Part shown: piece after piece, positions 39,001-49,165 of the stretch
How positions within the stretch are numbered: the stretch's first letter is position 1
How the letters are laid out: the number at the start of each line of letters is the position of its first letter
Program-made: the position numbers and the translations under genes
The notes under the pieces: model-generated
Seen by the model: the letters and a program-made list of their open reading frames with translations, nothing else
Told to the model about the DNA's origin: nothing
Databases searched by the model: none
NCBI RefSeq assembly: GCF_017654505.1
Contig: NC_054535.1
Span: forward strand, 83,887,603-83,951,602
From: Polyodon spathula
Lineage: Eukaryota > Chordata > Actinopteri > Acipenseriformes > Polyodontidae
Direction of reading: 5' to 3'
DNA length: 64,000 bases

Positions 39001-39744
39001 GAGTTTGTTATTATCCTCATGGGGGAGAAGGCTGTTAAACAATATTTCATGATTTGAGGAAAATTAAATTGTGAAACTACTGTAAATAGGTGTTCTGAGA
39101 ACCTGCACATTACTGAATTTGCACATCTTAAGGACCAAGACTAACTTACCAAGGCCCTAATGCTTTAAGAAACAGCCCTAATGTCAATATAATCCATTTT
39201 TGCAGTTGGAAATGGTCTAACATTCATTTCAGTTTACAAATATGTGGACTTCTTGTGTGCATAAATGTGACTGAAAATATTAGACATCTATCTATCCAGT
39301 AGAAAATCCTCCTTAGTTTTCTGTTTAACATATTTATAGAGCAGGATACGAGACAATGATTCCTCAACAGGAGTCTCCAGACCTAATGAGGCACACTGCA
39401 GAAGAACACAGTCAGCCCTATCCACGGCTATTGTCTCCCAAATAATGTTTCTCATTATTTTAATTAGGTCACCTGGGGGGATATCGTTCATGGTGTGAAA
39501 TGAGCTTTGTTTCAGTATGTTTAAAAGTCAATTTTATCAGTAAAGAAAGAAAGGAACTCCCTTATGCTACACTCTCAGTAGTTAATATTTCACGCTTCAC
39601 ATGATTCCTTCTTGTCTGCATTTTGCTTGTGTGAAACTGAAGGGGAAAAGCAGGAAGTCACAAAGGGTTGAATACCTACCTGGCTTAGGGAGTTTTCCCA
39701 AGCTTGGCACTGCTTTAATGACCCTCTTGACTTTAGACTTTGAG

Positions 39745-39746
<2 letters not shown>
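36041..39746. other. Unassigned sequence with a diverged duplication
   Basis: ATTATGAAnAnAAAATnATATT..TATAC..AGAATTCAATA near 36359 recurs near 36649 with similar order, pointing to an old duplication of about 290 bp. Frames at 37716-38027 and 38529-38882 (minus strand) show no motif I recognise. Confidence 0.4.
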
Positions 39747-39793
<47 letters not shown>

Positions 39794-39806
39794 GGGGGGG
39801 GGGGGT
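39747..39806. repeat. (GT)n followed by poly-G
   Basis: About 22 GT units pass directly into a run of about 16 G near 39791-39806. Both parts are prone to replication slippage. Confidence 0.95.
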
Positions 39807-39832
39807 TCAGGGAGTCATATACCTAAGACGCT

Positions 39833-39836
<4 letters not shown>

Positions 39837-39895
<59 letters not shown>

Positions 39896-39914
39896 TAAGT
39901 ATATATATATATAT
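39837..39914. repeat. (TA)n microsatellite, interrupted
   Basis: A long TA array is broken once by GATAAG near 39893, then resumes. Confidence 0.95.
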
Positions 39915-39978
39915 AATTATGGGAAATTCTTGAAAACGTAACACTAACCACACGGCGACGTAATAGTAACAAGAGCAT

Positions 39979-39980
39979 AC

Positions 39981-40034
<54 letters not shown>
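39979..40034. repeat. (GATA)n microsatellite
   Basis: About 13 AGAT units in a row. With the GT, G and TA arrays just upstream this makes four microsatellite types within 300 bases. Confidence 0.95.
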
Positions 40035-40839
40035 ATTCTGTAGAAAGGTATGTGTGCTTCTTATTCCTCAAAATTATTCTTTAAATATATTCAATTACAG
40101 ATTGCATAGCGGGTATAATTGCTATAACTGACAGTTCCAGTGTAGAGTAAAAGATAATTTAAGAAAATATTTGGTATTGAGCCAATCCTGTCAAATTTGC
40201 AAACCTTCTACTTTCTTAGACTGAGAGCTCATTAAAATTTTGTCTCTCTACAGTACTTTGTCTCCCATAATTCACTGCATGCTCATTATTCTTATCTGTG
40301 TGATTAAATTTATGCAGTCTCTGATTACTCTAGCTGGGAATAAGAACAAACGTCAGAGAGTAGAGGAAAAAGGGAAGTTAAATCTTCTAATGCTAATGCT
40401 GGAGGTTACTTAATATGTGCATGTTATACAAAGCATCAGTTATTAATCTATAATTTGACAGTTTGATAGCTTTTGGAATGTTGTGTAAAAAAAAAAAAAA
40501 ACAGTTCTAAGTGTTACATTTACATTTCAGACAATAAATGTGTTATGTACAGTATTCATGGAGTCAGTTTTAATAGAGGAGGAAAAAAATGTCCAGTGCA
40601 TTTGTTATACTGATACTGAATGTACAAAAAATCTGTACATTCAGGATGTGCCTTAATCCCTTTTGTATATTAAACTTCCCAGGGGGATAGCTGTTTAACT
40701 AAACAGGCTGCTTTATTTAACCCTTGGGGGCTTGGGGGGAGGGGGGGTGTGACTGCAGGATTAATAAAAGGTGGCAACAACACTTAATTTTCTTTTAACG
40801 TATACATTATCTTTCACATTTCTTCAAATGGGACTAAAG
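40035..40839. other. Unassigned sequence with a G-rich tract
   Basis: No gene is seen. A tract near 40724-40750 has several runs of five to seven G (GGGGGCTTGGGGGGAGGGGG), capable of forming a G-quadruplex on this strand. Confidence 0.45.
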
Positions 40840-40931
40840 CAGTGTTGCCAACTCCACAAAGCAGAGTTCTAAAGTCACCAGAAATGTCGCTAGACAATTT
40901 ATCACTCCTTGGAATCGCTTACGCATAAGAG

Positions 40932-41001
<70 letters not shown>

Positions 41002-41635
41002 CATACAATTTTAAATGTCCTATTTATATTTGTCTGGATTATCTACCTATACAGAGCTAGTCTGATGTAATGGATTTTACTGGAACATTATACATTACTT
41101 ATCACTGATTTAGTACATTGTGTTTGTTTAAATAATTGATGTCGTTCGTTTCCACTAACAAGGGGGCAGCTGTTGTAGTGGTTATTTGCATTACGATTAG
41201 CAGGCCATTCGTGATGTATTTGGTTCACAGCCGCAACCAGCTCCGGAGCAACTTTTCTAAGCTGCGCTGAGCTGTGCAGGATCTGCACAGATTTCTGCGG
41301 GTGGAGTTGAGTTATGTCACGCAGCAGCCCTTGAAGAACATGCATCTCTGTGATTCTGTCCAGAACCATGCAGATCTGTGAAGAACTGAGGAAATCTGCA
41401 TTACGTGAAGAACGCCACCACTGTACTACTTCAGGACGAGAGAAGCCTGGTGTATTGAGCTCCGTGTGACTTATGTTGTGATAATACAATTTGGCGGCTT
41501 CTTTCTCTGAAAATCCCTGTTGTCGACAGTGCAAGTTGCTAGATTTGTCACTAGTCACTTTGACAATGTTTTTGCCACTAGGGAAACCCAAAAGTTGCTG
41601 GATCTAGCGACAAAATCGCTAAGTTGGCAACACTG
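40840..41635. mobile_element. hAT-type non-autonomous element, 796 bp
   Basis: The ends CAGTGTTGCCAACT and AGTTGGCAACACTG are perfect 14-bp inverted repeats. They are flanked by an identical 8-bp duplication GACTAAAG (40832-40839 and 41636-41643). Terminal CAGTG and 8-bp duplications are the hAT signature. Subterminal words related to GTCGCTAGA occur near both ends (GTCGCTAGAC near 40887, TCTAGCGACAAAATCGCT near 41603). A (TA)n array at about 40931-40998 sits inside. No hAT transposase motif is present. The perfect duplication suggests a fairly young insertion. Confidence 0.88.
41088..41591 (-). CDS. Unknown 167-codon ORF inside the hAT element
   Basis: The frame stays open for 167 codons on the minus strand, from a TTG at 41591 to a stop near 41088, in sequence that is richer in GC than its surroundings. 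There is no ATG near the start; the first Met after the TTG is internal (around codon 79). The composition looks protein-like (SRPEVVQWWRSSRNADFLSS, LHPQKSVQILHSSAQLRKVA), without low-complexity runs, signal peptide or membrane segment. I do not recognise a domain. It may be a captured host exon read without its neighbours, a piece of the parent transposon's gene, or chance. The first codons overlap subterminal repeat sequence, so the beginning of the frame is probably not coding. Confidence 0.25.
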   Translation of the reverse strand: MGFPSGKNIVKVTSDKSSNLHCRQQGFSEKEAAKLYYHNISHTELNTPGFSRPEVVQWWRSSRNADFLSSSQICMVLDRITEMHVLQGLLRDITQLHPQKSVQILHSSAQLRKVAPELVAAVNQIHHEWPANRNANNHYNSCPLVSGNERHQLFKQTQCTKSVISNV

Positions 41636-42439
41636 GACTAAAGCCATAACAACCAGCTGAATAGTTAATGTATCCCCAGTAACATCCAATGTTTGCTTAT
41701 ATCTCTAATGCATGGCTTCCCAACCCCATTTGTCTTCTTTTTTTCGTTCCAATTGAGCTCACAATTTCTGAACTAGACCCTTAATTGAACTAATAATTTG
41801 TGCAATTAGACCTTTTTAATTGTTCTCAGCTCCTAAAAAGTTGTAGAGTTCAAGTTACTTATAAAATGTTATAGCTAACATGAAATCTGCAACTGTTTAA
41901 GAGCTGAAAACAATTAAAAATGTCTAATTAAGCAAATTATTAGTTCAGTTAAGGGTTTAAGTAATTGAGAGCTCAGTTTCAATAAAAACCAGAAGACACA
42001 TGGGGTCCCTAGGACCAGACTTGGGAAGCCCTGCCCTATGGCTGTGTCCATTTCAAACACCCCTTTTCAATTGTCAAAAATTAAGGAAAAAAAGCCATCT
42101 GCAGTAATGACGACAAAGCACAAAGAAACTGCACAAAGAGGAACCCCCAGCAAGATCAAGAAAGGCTATATTGGATGCGGTAGAATTAGGGAACATGGAA
42201 CTGCAAATACTACAGCCATCTGAGTGTGTGTATATTTCAGCTTTTTATAAATCCCTCATCCTGAGATATTTATGGTCACAATAAACTGAGTACGTGGCAA
42301 ACAGTTGGTATATTCTTTATGTGGTTGTAGTGTAGTACAGAGAATTGCAAAGAAGTAATGCATTTGAGATATAAAGTTGTATGTTCTTCAAACATCTGGC
42401 CTAGAACTCATTCTAAACACAATTGACACATGATAACTG
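41636..42439. other. Unassigned sequence
   Basis: No gene or element end is visible between the hAT target duplication and the next MITE. A weak inverted similarity exists between AATTAGACCTTTTTAATTG near 41804 and its partner near 41914 (CAATTAAAAATGTCTAATTA), spanning about 130 bases. Confidence 0.4.
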
Positions 42440-42774
42440 CAGCTATGATCAAAAGTTTTGCATCACCATTATTACAAAAAAAAAAAAAAAAAAAAAAGAT
42501 ATATGAACATTATTTAGATCCTTTATTTAACATCATGTACTCAAAGAAACTACAAAATATTTTCGCAAAAGTCTACTGGAAACCATAATAGTAGTACAGT
42601 ATTTCATGTTAGTTTGAAATGTCACATTTTTCAATTTTTGTCAGTTTTCCATTAAATATATCGAAAACTACAAAGCATTATGTAATTCAATATATTAACA
42701 TAACATTGTTCAGTAGGTTTTATTCGACTTTATGTTGCAAAACAAGTTAATGCTATAACATTTGGCCATATCTG
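42440..42774. mobile_element. Tc1/mariner MITE, 335 bp (copy 2 of family)
   Basis: The ends are CAGCTATGATCAAAAG and TTTGGCCATATCTG. The interior matches the copy at 30134-30460 block for block (A-run, then AACATCATGTACTCAAAGAA, CCATAATAGTAGTACAGTAT, GAAATGTCACATTTTTCA). The TA target is no longer intact on either side (TG and CA), and the terminal repeats are more diverged, so it looks older than copy 1. Confidence 0.82.
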
Positions 42775-45456
42775 CACATAAAAATATAGCAACAACTGTA
42801 ATGCAGTGCTGTGAGCACAAGCTTCCTGTGTTTAATCGCCCATAAACTCTACAGTAATTATCATGCTAAACACTTTTACAAAAAAGTGCAGAATGCAAGG
42901 CATGCTGATTTACAGGAAGTAGTCTGTGGCAAAGCACCAATGAATAGTTTCGGTGACCGTACATTTTGGTAACGCCTGTCACCAATAACTTTAATAGGAT
43001 CAATGCCCCATTCAAGCAAGATTAGTTCTATATTTAAGAATACTCAGCATCTGTGGGAAGCATACCAACAATTATGAAACCTTTTACGCTTTGCAAATTG
43101 TACCATGACATTTGAAATGTACCAGATATGAACAATGTGTTTTCATAAGATAGAGAAGAAAGTATAGAAAAGGTATATATGTATGTAGACTCAAAATACA
43201 TTATATTATATTATATTATTCATAAAGCTGAAAAGAAAGTTGCTGCATGGAAGTGCTCAGCAATAAACCTGCTGACTGTTGATTCTCAGTTCATCACACT
43301 AGTGTAAGAAGTACAAACAGACTATTTAAATAGTTTAATGTTCATGGTATATTAGGGAAATACTGTGTTTATGGGATTTACAAGGAAGTAAACAAAAGCA
43401 ACAATTAATGTAACAAATATAGATAACCAGATATAGTCTGATGCTCAAAAATATATACATGATATGTATTCACATGTTGCAAAAGCAACCTATAAATACC
43501 TTAGGTTTTGTAGTTATTTTATGATATATTTTCTAGTTATGCATATAACCAAATGTTCACAGATTAATAGTAAAGTCAGATCAAACCAAAATAATGATTG
43601 TCTGCTATTATTTGTAACTGCAACATAACATAACTGTAACTATATATAACACCTACATCTTATTAAGTAGCTATTGCATTTATCATGCCTCTTGGCACAC
43701 CTCTTAAGACTAGCTCTGAGCTCAAGTCTCGGTACCTAGACATATTAGCTGCTATTCACAAGAGGCATGATAAAAGAGTTCAATACAAGCTATTTAAGTA
43801 GGTCCTAAAGGGCCATTTCCTGGAGAACTTTAACTAGAGTTCCTGAAATTGTATTGCTGCAATACAACTGGACCCAGCCAGATTTGGCAGGGCTTGAAAA
43901 CTCATTAAGAGAAATGGGAAAAGGGCAGGCGAACAAAAGGATATGCTGCACCTCCTAATGCGGTTAGAACTTGGGGGTTTTGTTAAGGACAAAGGGTAGG
44001 GATTCGTTTTTTCATTAAATGAATGTGAAAGTAAAAAAGAGAACTGTCTAGTTCTATGGCTTTCTGTTACATTCCCACAGCTATGAACAAACAACAACAT
44101 CCCAGCTCTGCAGTTTCTTGCCTTTGTTTAGTCATTCCTAAAAATAATAACTACGGGCACATTATCAAGCCAGCTTTGGGGTCACTAAACATTCTTTTCA
44201 CACAAAGATCACAGAAATCAATTGAGCATATGCAATAAAAAACACTCAACAGCTATTAAATGAACATTTCTTTAGACATGATGTGCATGATTATCATTGA
44301 TACACATGTACTCAACTATACATATTTCCAATTGTTATGTAAATGCTGCTTTGCGATGCATTACAATTTATGTGAATGGCAATAAACTATGTGAATGCAG
44401 GAAAAACAGAACTATTGAAGAAACTCACTCACAATTGGCTGATAATATCTTCACACATATTAGTTAATGTCCCAAACATGCTTACAGTGAATGTTGTTGT
44501 TCAAAATCCCTCTGTAAGGCATTCTTATTTAAAATATTAGATGTGCTTGTCTAAGCCACAGTTTTGTTTTTAAGAAAGAAATGATATACACCAATAATGT
44601 TTATTTTCTATTTTATAGGACAGAGGTGTATTTGCTAAGGGTTTACTGCTCATTACTCTGGTTATATAACTGAGGAGTATAGTATAGCTTTAAATTACTT
44701 CTTTCTTAAAACACACAAGTTATCATTTAATGTCATATAATAAAAGAAAAAAGAAAATAACTGACCAGATGCTAGCAATTATTGCCCATTGACACAGTGC
44801 TGATTTTCCTCATTGGACTGAACACATCTTACCCTAACAATAGGATAATTCCCACTTGATATATTATAATAGAGTCGATGTAGGCCACAATGGATTTAAA
44901 TCTGCCTAATCCAGCCTTAGATTTTACTCGGTGTAAACCTAGCTGCATTATTTTTTATTGTGTTTGTTTTTTCATCAGATGTAAGCCAACATTGAATGTG
45001 CAAGAGTGGTGGTTTACTATCAAGTTGAGAGGAATGGGATTTGCATGAAGCTCACAAGGGTGCCAAAACTCTTCACGCTTTTAACAACAGCCTTTATTAT
45101 TCAGTAAGTGGATGTGTTGAATTTTCATGCTTTTGTTTCCAGTTCAGCCCTGACAGACAAGAATAGAGTAGGTTTTGCCAAAGCCCCTGCTGTGTCCTAA
45201 GGGAGGTTATGGGGGTATTCAGTTGTCTCATTTGTCTTTATTGGAGAACCGCCCTTAGCACTTACAGTAGGTTATTTTGCCTCTCTGCAAGGGAAAATGC
45301 TGGAAAAGGGTGTATATCAAAAATATAAAAATATGTTTGGATAAGAAATATAAAAAATGGCAAAAATAATTCTGTTAGACATGTATGCAAAGATATATTT
45401 GTTTATGAGCCGCTGAATGTACTGTATGTATATATGTATGTATGTATGTATGTATA
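42775..45456. other. Unassigned sequence with one long-armed hairpin
   Basis: The hairpin at 43679-43774 is listed separately. A short TATG array (about 45430-45454) leads into the Tc1-C left end, which used its last TA as target. No gene is seen. Confidence 0.4.
43679..43774. repeat. 16-bp perfect inverted repeat, 64-nt loop
   Basis: TTTATCATGCCTCTTG at 43679-43694 is the exact reverse complement of 43759-43774. The loop contains GAGCTCAAGTCTCGG. I see no TA or longer target duplication, so it is not an obvious transposon. Confidence 0.85.
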
Positions 45457-47059
45457 CCGTGAATCTCACAAGTATTCATCCCCATTGGACTTTTCCACAT
45501 TTTATTGTGTTACAACATGGAATCAAAATGGATTTAATTAGGAACTTTTGCCACTGATCAACACAAAAAAGTCCATGATGTCAAAGTGAAAAATAAAATC
45601 TACAAATTGTTCTAAATTAATTACAAATATAAAATAGAAAATAATTGATTGCATAAGTATTCACCCCCTTTGCTATGACACACCTAAATAAGCTCTGGTG
45701 CAACCAATTGTCTTTAGACGTCAAGTAATTAGTTGAATGGAGTCCACCTGGGTGCAATTAAGGTGTTTCACATGATTTCAGGTTAAATATACCTGTCTCT
45801 GGGAAGTCCCATAGTTGGTTAGTACATTTCCTAACAAAAACTACATCATGACGACGAAAGATCATTCAGAGCAAATCCAGAATAAGGTTCTTCAAAATCA
45901 CCAATCAGGGGGAAGATATAAGAACATTTCCAAGGAATTGAATATCCCCCAGAGCACAGTAAAATCCATTATTAAGAAATGGAGAGCATATGGCACAAAT
46001 GTGAATCTGTCTAGAACAGGCCGTCCTCAAAAACTGAGTATCCGGGTAAGAAGAGCACTAGTCAGGGAGGCAACAAAGAGGCCTATGGCAACTCTAAAGG
46101 GAGACACTGTGTATACAGAAACAATAGCCGGGGTGCTTCACAAAACTGGCCTTTATGGGAGAGTGGTAAAAAGAAAGCCACTGTTGAAAAAAACTCACAT
46201 CAAATCTCGGCTAGAGTTTGCCAAAAGGCATGTGGGAGACTCTGAGACCAAGTGGAAGAAGATTATATGGTCTGATGAGACCAAAATAGAGCTTTTTGGC
46301 CTCAACTCTAAGCGCTATGTTTGGCGTAAGCCTAACACCGCACATCATCCTGAGAACACCATCTCTACCGTGAAGGATGGTGGTGGCAGCATCATGCTAT
46401 GGAGATGCTTCTCTGTGTCAGGGCCTGGAAAGCTCATGAAGATAGATGGCAAAATGGATGCAGCAAAGTACAGAGAAATCCTGGAGGAAAACCTGCTGAA
46501 GTCTGCAAGAGACTTGGGACTTGGGAGAAGATTTATCTTCCAGCAGGACAATGACCCCAAACATGCAGCCAAAGGCACAATGGAGTGGCTTAAAAACAAA
46601 AAGGTCAATGTCCTGGAGTGGCCCAGTCAAAGCCCGGACCTCAATCGAATTGAGAATATGTGGAAAGAGTTGAAAATTGCTGTTCACCAAAGGTCCCTAT
46701 CCAGTTTGACGGAGCTTGAGCAATTTTACAAAGAAGAATGGGCAAAAATTGCAATGTCCAAATGTGCAAAGCTGGTAGAGACTTATCCAAATAGACTCAT
46801 GGCTATAATTGCTGCCAAAGGTGCCTCTACCAAATATTGACTCAAGGGGGTGAATACTTATACAATCAATTATTTTCTGTTTTGTATTTGTAATTAATTT
46901 AGATCAATTTGTAGATTTTATTTTTCACTTTGAAATTATGGACTTTTTTGTGTTGATCAGTAGCAAAAACTCCTAATTAAATCAATTTTGATTCCATGTT
47001 GTAACACAATATAATGTGGACAAGTCCAAGGGGGGGGTGAATACTTTTGAGAGCCACTG
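45457..47059 (+). mobile_element. Tc1-C: Tc1/mariner transposon with uninterrupted transposase frame
   Basis: The element is 1603 bp, flanked by TA (45455-45456, 47060-47061). The terminal arms are about 215 bp and closely matched. Each contains two direct copies of the binding-site word: outer CACAAGTATTCATCCCC (left) and its partner GGGTGAATACTTTTGAG (right), inner CATAAGTATTCACCCCC near 45653 and GGGGGTGAATACTTATACA near 46846. This is the classic IR/DR layout. The left terminus starts CCGTGAATC where the right is CAGTGGCTC read inward, so the left tip has mutated. It is the best-preserved Tc1 copy in the window. Confidence 0.95.
45848..46840 (+). CDS. Tc1-C transposase, 330 aa
   Basis: The protein would bind the element's inner repeats and move it by cut-and-paste at TA. 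I chose the ATG at 45848 (MTTKDHSEQIQ) because Tc1 transposases start this way; an upstream alternative at 45815 adds 11 non-family residues. Layout: first paired-type HTH about residues 8-48 (KNISKELNIPQSTVKSIIKK), GRPQKL link at 58-63, second HTH about 64-103, basic stretch VVKRKPLLKK near 106, then the DDE domain with Asp143 ([13 protein letters not shown]), Asp234 ([10 protein letters not shown]) and Glu269, a DD34E spacing. Oddities: compared with Tc1-B the second HTH lacks nine residues between LK and GDTV, an in-frame loss. The usual LWGCF reads LWRCF and NPIEN reads NRIEN. The frame is open, but activity is doubtful. Confidence 0.9.
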   Translation: MTTKDHSEQIQNKVLQNHQSGGRYKNISKELNIPQSTVKSIIKKWRAYGTNVNLSRTGRPQKLSIRVRRALVREATKRPMATLKGDTVYTETIAGVLHKTGLYGRVVKRKPLLKKTHIKSRLEFAKRHVGDSETKWKKIIWSDETKIELFGLNSKRYVWRKPNTAHHPENTISTVKDGGGSIMLWRCFSVSGPGKLMKIDGKMDAAKYREILEENLLKSARDLGLGRRFIFQQDNDPKHAAKGTMEWLKNKKVNVLEWPSQSPDLNRIENMWKELKIAVHQRSLSSLTELEQFYKEEWAKIAMSKCAKLVETYPNRLMAIIAAKGASTKY

Positions 47060-47174
47060 TATATATGTTACACTCAATCAGCGATTTCTGACATTGACTG
47101 AAGAAAATCACCATTTCGCGATTTAAACATGACCAAATTTGTAAAAAACAAAATGAAATGTTTTTTTTGGTTTT

Positions 47175-47549
47175 TAAGTAAATTAGTTTTGTTCAAATTT
47201 GCGAAATGTAAAATATCAACTAAGATCAAAGCAGAAGACAAAAACATCTGCACGGTCTTTGTATGAACCATTTTAAACAAATTGTGAATTGGAAAATGAC
47301 AAACAATCAAAGAGCGAATCGGAGAAAAATAGAAAGCTGCATCGTTCTTTGTGAAAATGGTTTTAAACAAATTGCGAAGTGGAAAATGACACAGCAACAA
47401 AAAGAGAATAGAGGAAAAATAGAAAGCTGCGTCGGTCTCTGTGTGAAGTGATTTAAACAAATTGCAAAATGGAAAATAACAAACTACCAAAGAGCTAATC
47501 AATGGAAAGAGAAAGCAGCATCAGTCTTTGGGCAAAGCTATTTAGACAT
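47175..47549. repeat. 90-bp tandem repeat, about four diverged units
   Basis: The word TTTAAACAAATTG recurs at about 47272, 47362 and 47452, with a partial fourth near 47541, giving a period of 90. Other shared words per unit are GGAAAATGAC, AGAGnnAATCG/AGAGAATAG and ATAGAAAGCTGC. Related but weaker sequence extends left toward the Tc1-C end. Because 90 is a multiple of three, a 142-codon minus-strand frame stays open across the units; I regard that as a by-product. Confidence 0.85.
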
Positions 47550-48371
47550 TGCAAAATGGACAAGACTGAAGTAAGGCTGTTATGTATTCCGTGCCAGCTA
47601 AGTAAAACCAGTAATTTAAATCTGTCCTTTGATGGAACCATGTTTGAGTTTAGATCTGAGATGAAAAATTTTTGATCTTGGGTTAACTTTTGAATCGCAT
47701 GTGCTGAATACGGTCAAGGTTTCTTTTTTTCACCTTAGAAATATTGCCAGACTGAGTCCCATGCTTTATCTACAGCAGCTGAAAAACTCATTCATGCTTT
47801 TGTTTTCTCCAGGATCAATTAGTGTAATGCCCTGCTCACTGGGGTGTCTAATAGCATCCTCACTAAAATTCAATTCATTCAAAATTCTGCAGCCAGAATT
47901 TTGTCTCAGTCCCGCTCAAGAGATCACATCACTCCTGTCTTGGAGGCCTTACACTAGCTGCCTATCAGGTTTAGAATTGATTTTAAAATTTTAATGCTGA
48001 CATATAAGACTTTTCACGGGCTAGGTCCGACTTATCTGTCACATCTGTTATCATTTTACACTCCCACTCGCAACCTTTGCTCTGCTGATCTTAGACTACT
48101 GTATGTCCCGCCTGCTTGCCTGCACTCTACGGGTGACAGGGACTTCTGTTGCAATGCCCCAAATTATGGAGCTCTATTCCACTAGAGATCAGGGACTCAG
48201 CTTCTTTGAATGTTTTTAAAGTTAATTTAAAGACTTACTTTTTTAGAAAGGTGTTTTTATGATTTTTATGATTGTTTTATTTCCTTGTGTTTCTTTTATG
48301 CATAATCTGTTTATTTATTGCAGTACTATTAATTGTGACGCGCTCTGAGATGACTGCTTTACAAAATAAAG

Positions 48372-48421
<50 letters not shown>
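47550..48421 (+). mobile_element. L2-type LINE, 5'-truncated 3' end
   Basis: The sequence carries the C-terminal end of a reverse-transcriptase ORF and the 3' UTR, ending AAAATAAAGTTTATTATT and a (TTA)n tail. Recognisable words spread over shifted frames: KVSFFHLRNIARLSPML, then near 47994 LTYKTFHGLGPTYLSHLL, then TGDRDFCCNAPNYGAL. The order HLRNIA..., Y-K-x-HGLxPxYL, GDRxFxxxAPxxWN is characteristic of fish L2 elements. At least two frameshifts and no upstream endonuclease or polymerase core make it dead on arrival. LINEs insert by target-primed reverse transcription, which explains the 5' truncation. Confidence 0.88.
48373..48421. repeat. (TTA)n tail of the LINE
   Basis: About 16 TTA units form the 3' end of the L2-type element and mark its insertion edge. 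Confidence 0.9.
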
Positions 48422-48422
<1 letters not shown>

Positions 48423-48737
48423 AAATGAACAGGAAAATAACAAAACACAGAAGCAGAGACAGTTTCTTTAGTCTTTGTGTAGTATTTGTTATTATCGGTT
48501 TATTAGGAGACGTCTTACCTTTGTTAATGCGTTGACAGTTCCTGTGGACATTTTGAAAATGCTGCTTCCTCAATCCCCAGAAACTTCTATTGAATATGAT
48601 CATATTCTATAGGTGAAATCACATTAATATGATCGTATTCTATGTTGAAATCACATTCATATGATCGTATTCTATAGGTGAAATCACATTAATATGATCG
48701 TATTAATGAGATTCTGGGATTGTATTGATGAGATTCT

Positions 48738-48830
48738 GGGATCAATAAGCTACTAACAACCAAACGAGCAAGATGGGCCGAATGGCCTCCTCTCGTTTGT
48801 AAACGTTCTTATGTTCTTATGTTCTTATGT
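48738..48830 (+). mobile_element. LINE/SINE 3' tail with TTCTTATG repeat, copy 1
   Basis: The sequence GATGGGCCGAATGGCCTCCT followed by CTCGTTTGTAAACG and three TTCTTATG units is a short retroposon 3' end with an octamer tail, as in CR1-type LINEs and SINEs that borrow their tails. Only about 90 bases remain. I recall very similar tails in sturgeon and paddlefish sequence, which I could not check. Confidence 0.6.
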
Positions 48831-48932
48831 ATTCTAAAGGTGAAATCACATTCATATGATCATATTCTATAGGTGAAATCACATTAATATGATCGTATTA
48901 ATGAGATTCTGGGATTGTATTGATGAGATTCT

Positions 48933-49025
48933 GGGATCAATAAGCTACTAACAACCAAACGAGCAAGATGGGCCGAATGGCCTCCTCTCGTTTGTAAACG
49001 TTCTTATGTTCTTATGTTCTTATGT
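48933..49025 (+). mobile_element. LINE/SINE 3' tail with TTCTTATG repeat, copy 2
   Basis: This is identical in layout to copy 1 at an offset of 195 bases. The flanking minisatellite is duplicated with it, so it arose by segmental duplication rather than a second insertion. Confidence 0.6.
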
Positions 49026-49165
49026 ATTCTACAAAGATTTCCACTTTAGTGTAAGTATACTAGTATAAGATATCCACTTTTAGTGTAACATTAATATGAT
49101 CATATTCTATAGGTGAAATCACGTTAATACGATCGTATTCTATAGGTGAAATCACATTCATGGCC

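Larger units (their letters stand above)
48595..49165. repeat. 33-bp minisatellite around a 195-bp duplication
   Basis: The unit TATGATCGTATTCTATAGGT + GAAATCACATTAA (33 bp, split here) recurs at 48595-48705, again near 48850-48895 and at 49090-49160. Many units centre on the palindrome TATGATCATA or its one-base variant. Within the array a block of 195 bp (about 48640-48834) is repeated directly at about 48835-49029, almost unchanged, and each block carries the retroposon tail described separately. Confidence 0.85.

Noticed and set aside
47074..47502. 142-codon minus-strand frame
   Set aside because: It coincides with a 90-bp tandem repeat whose period is a multiple of three, so it stays open without selection; there is no known domain.
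48272..48535. 87-codon frame with a poly-Tyr run
   Set aside because: This is the (TTA)n tail of the L2-type LINE read in one frame.
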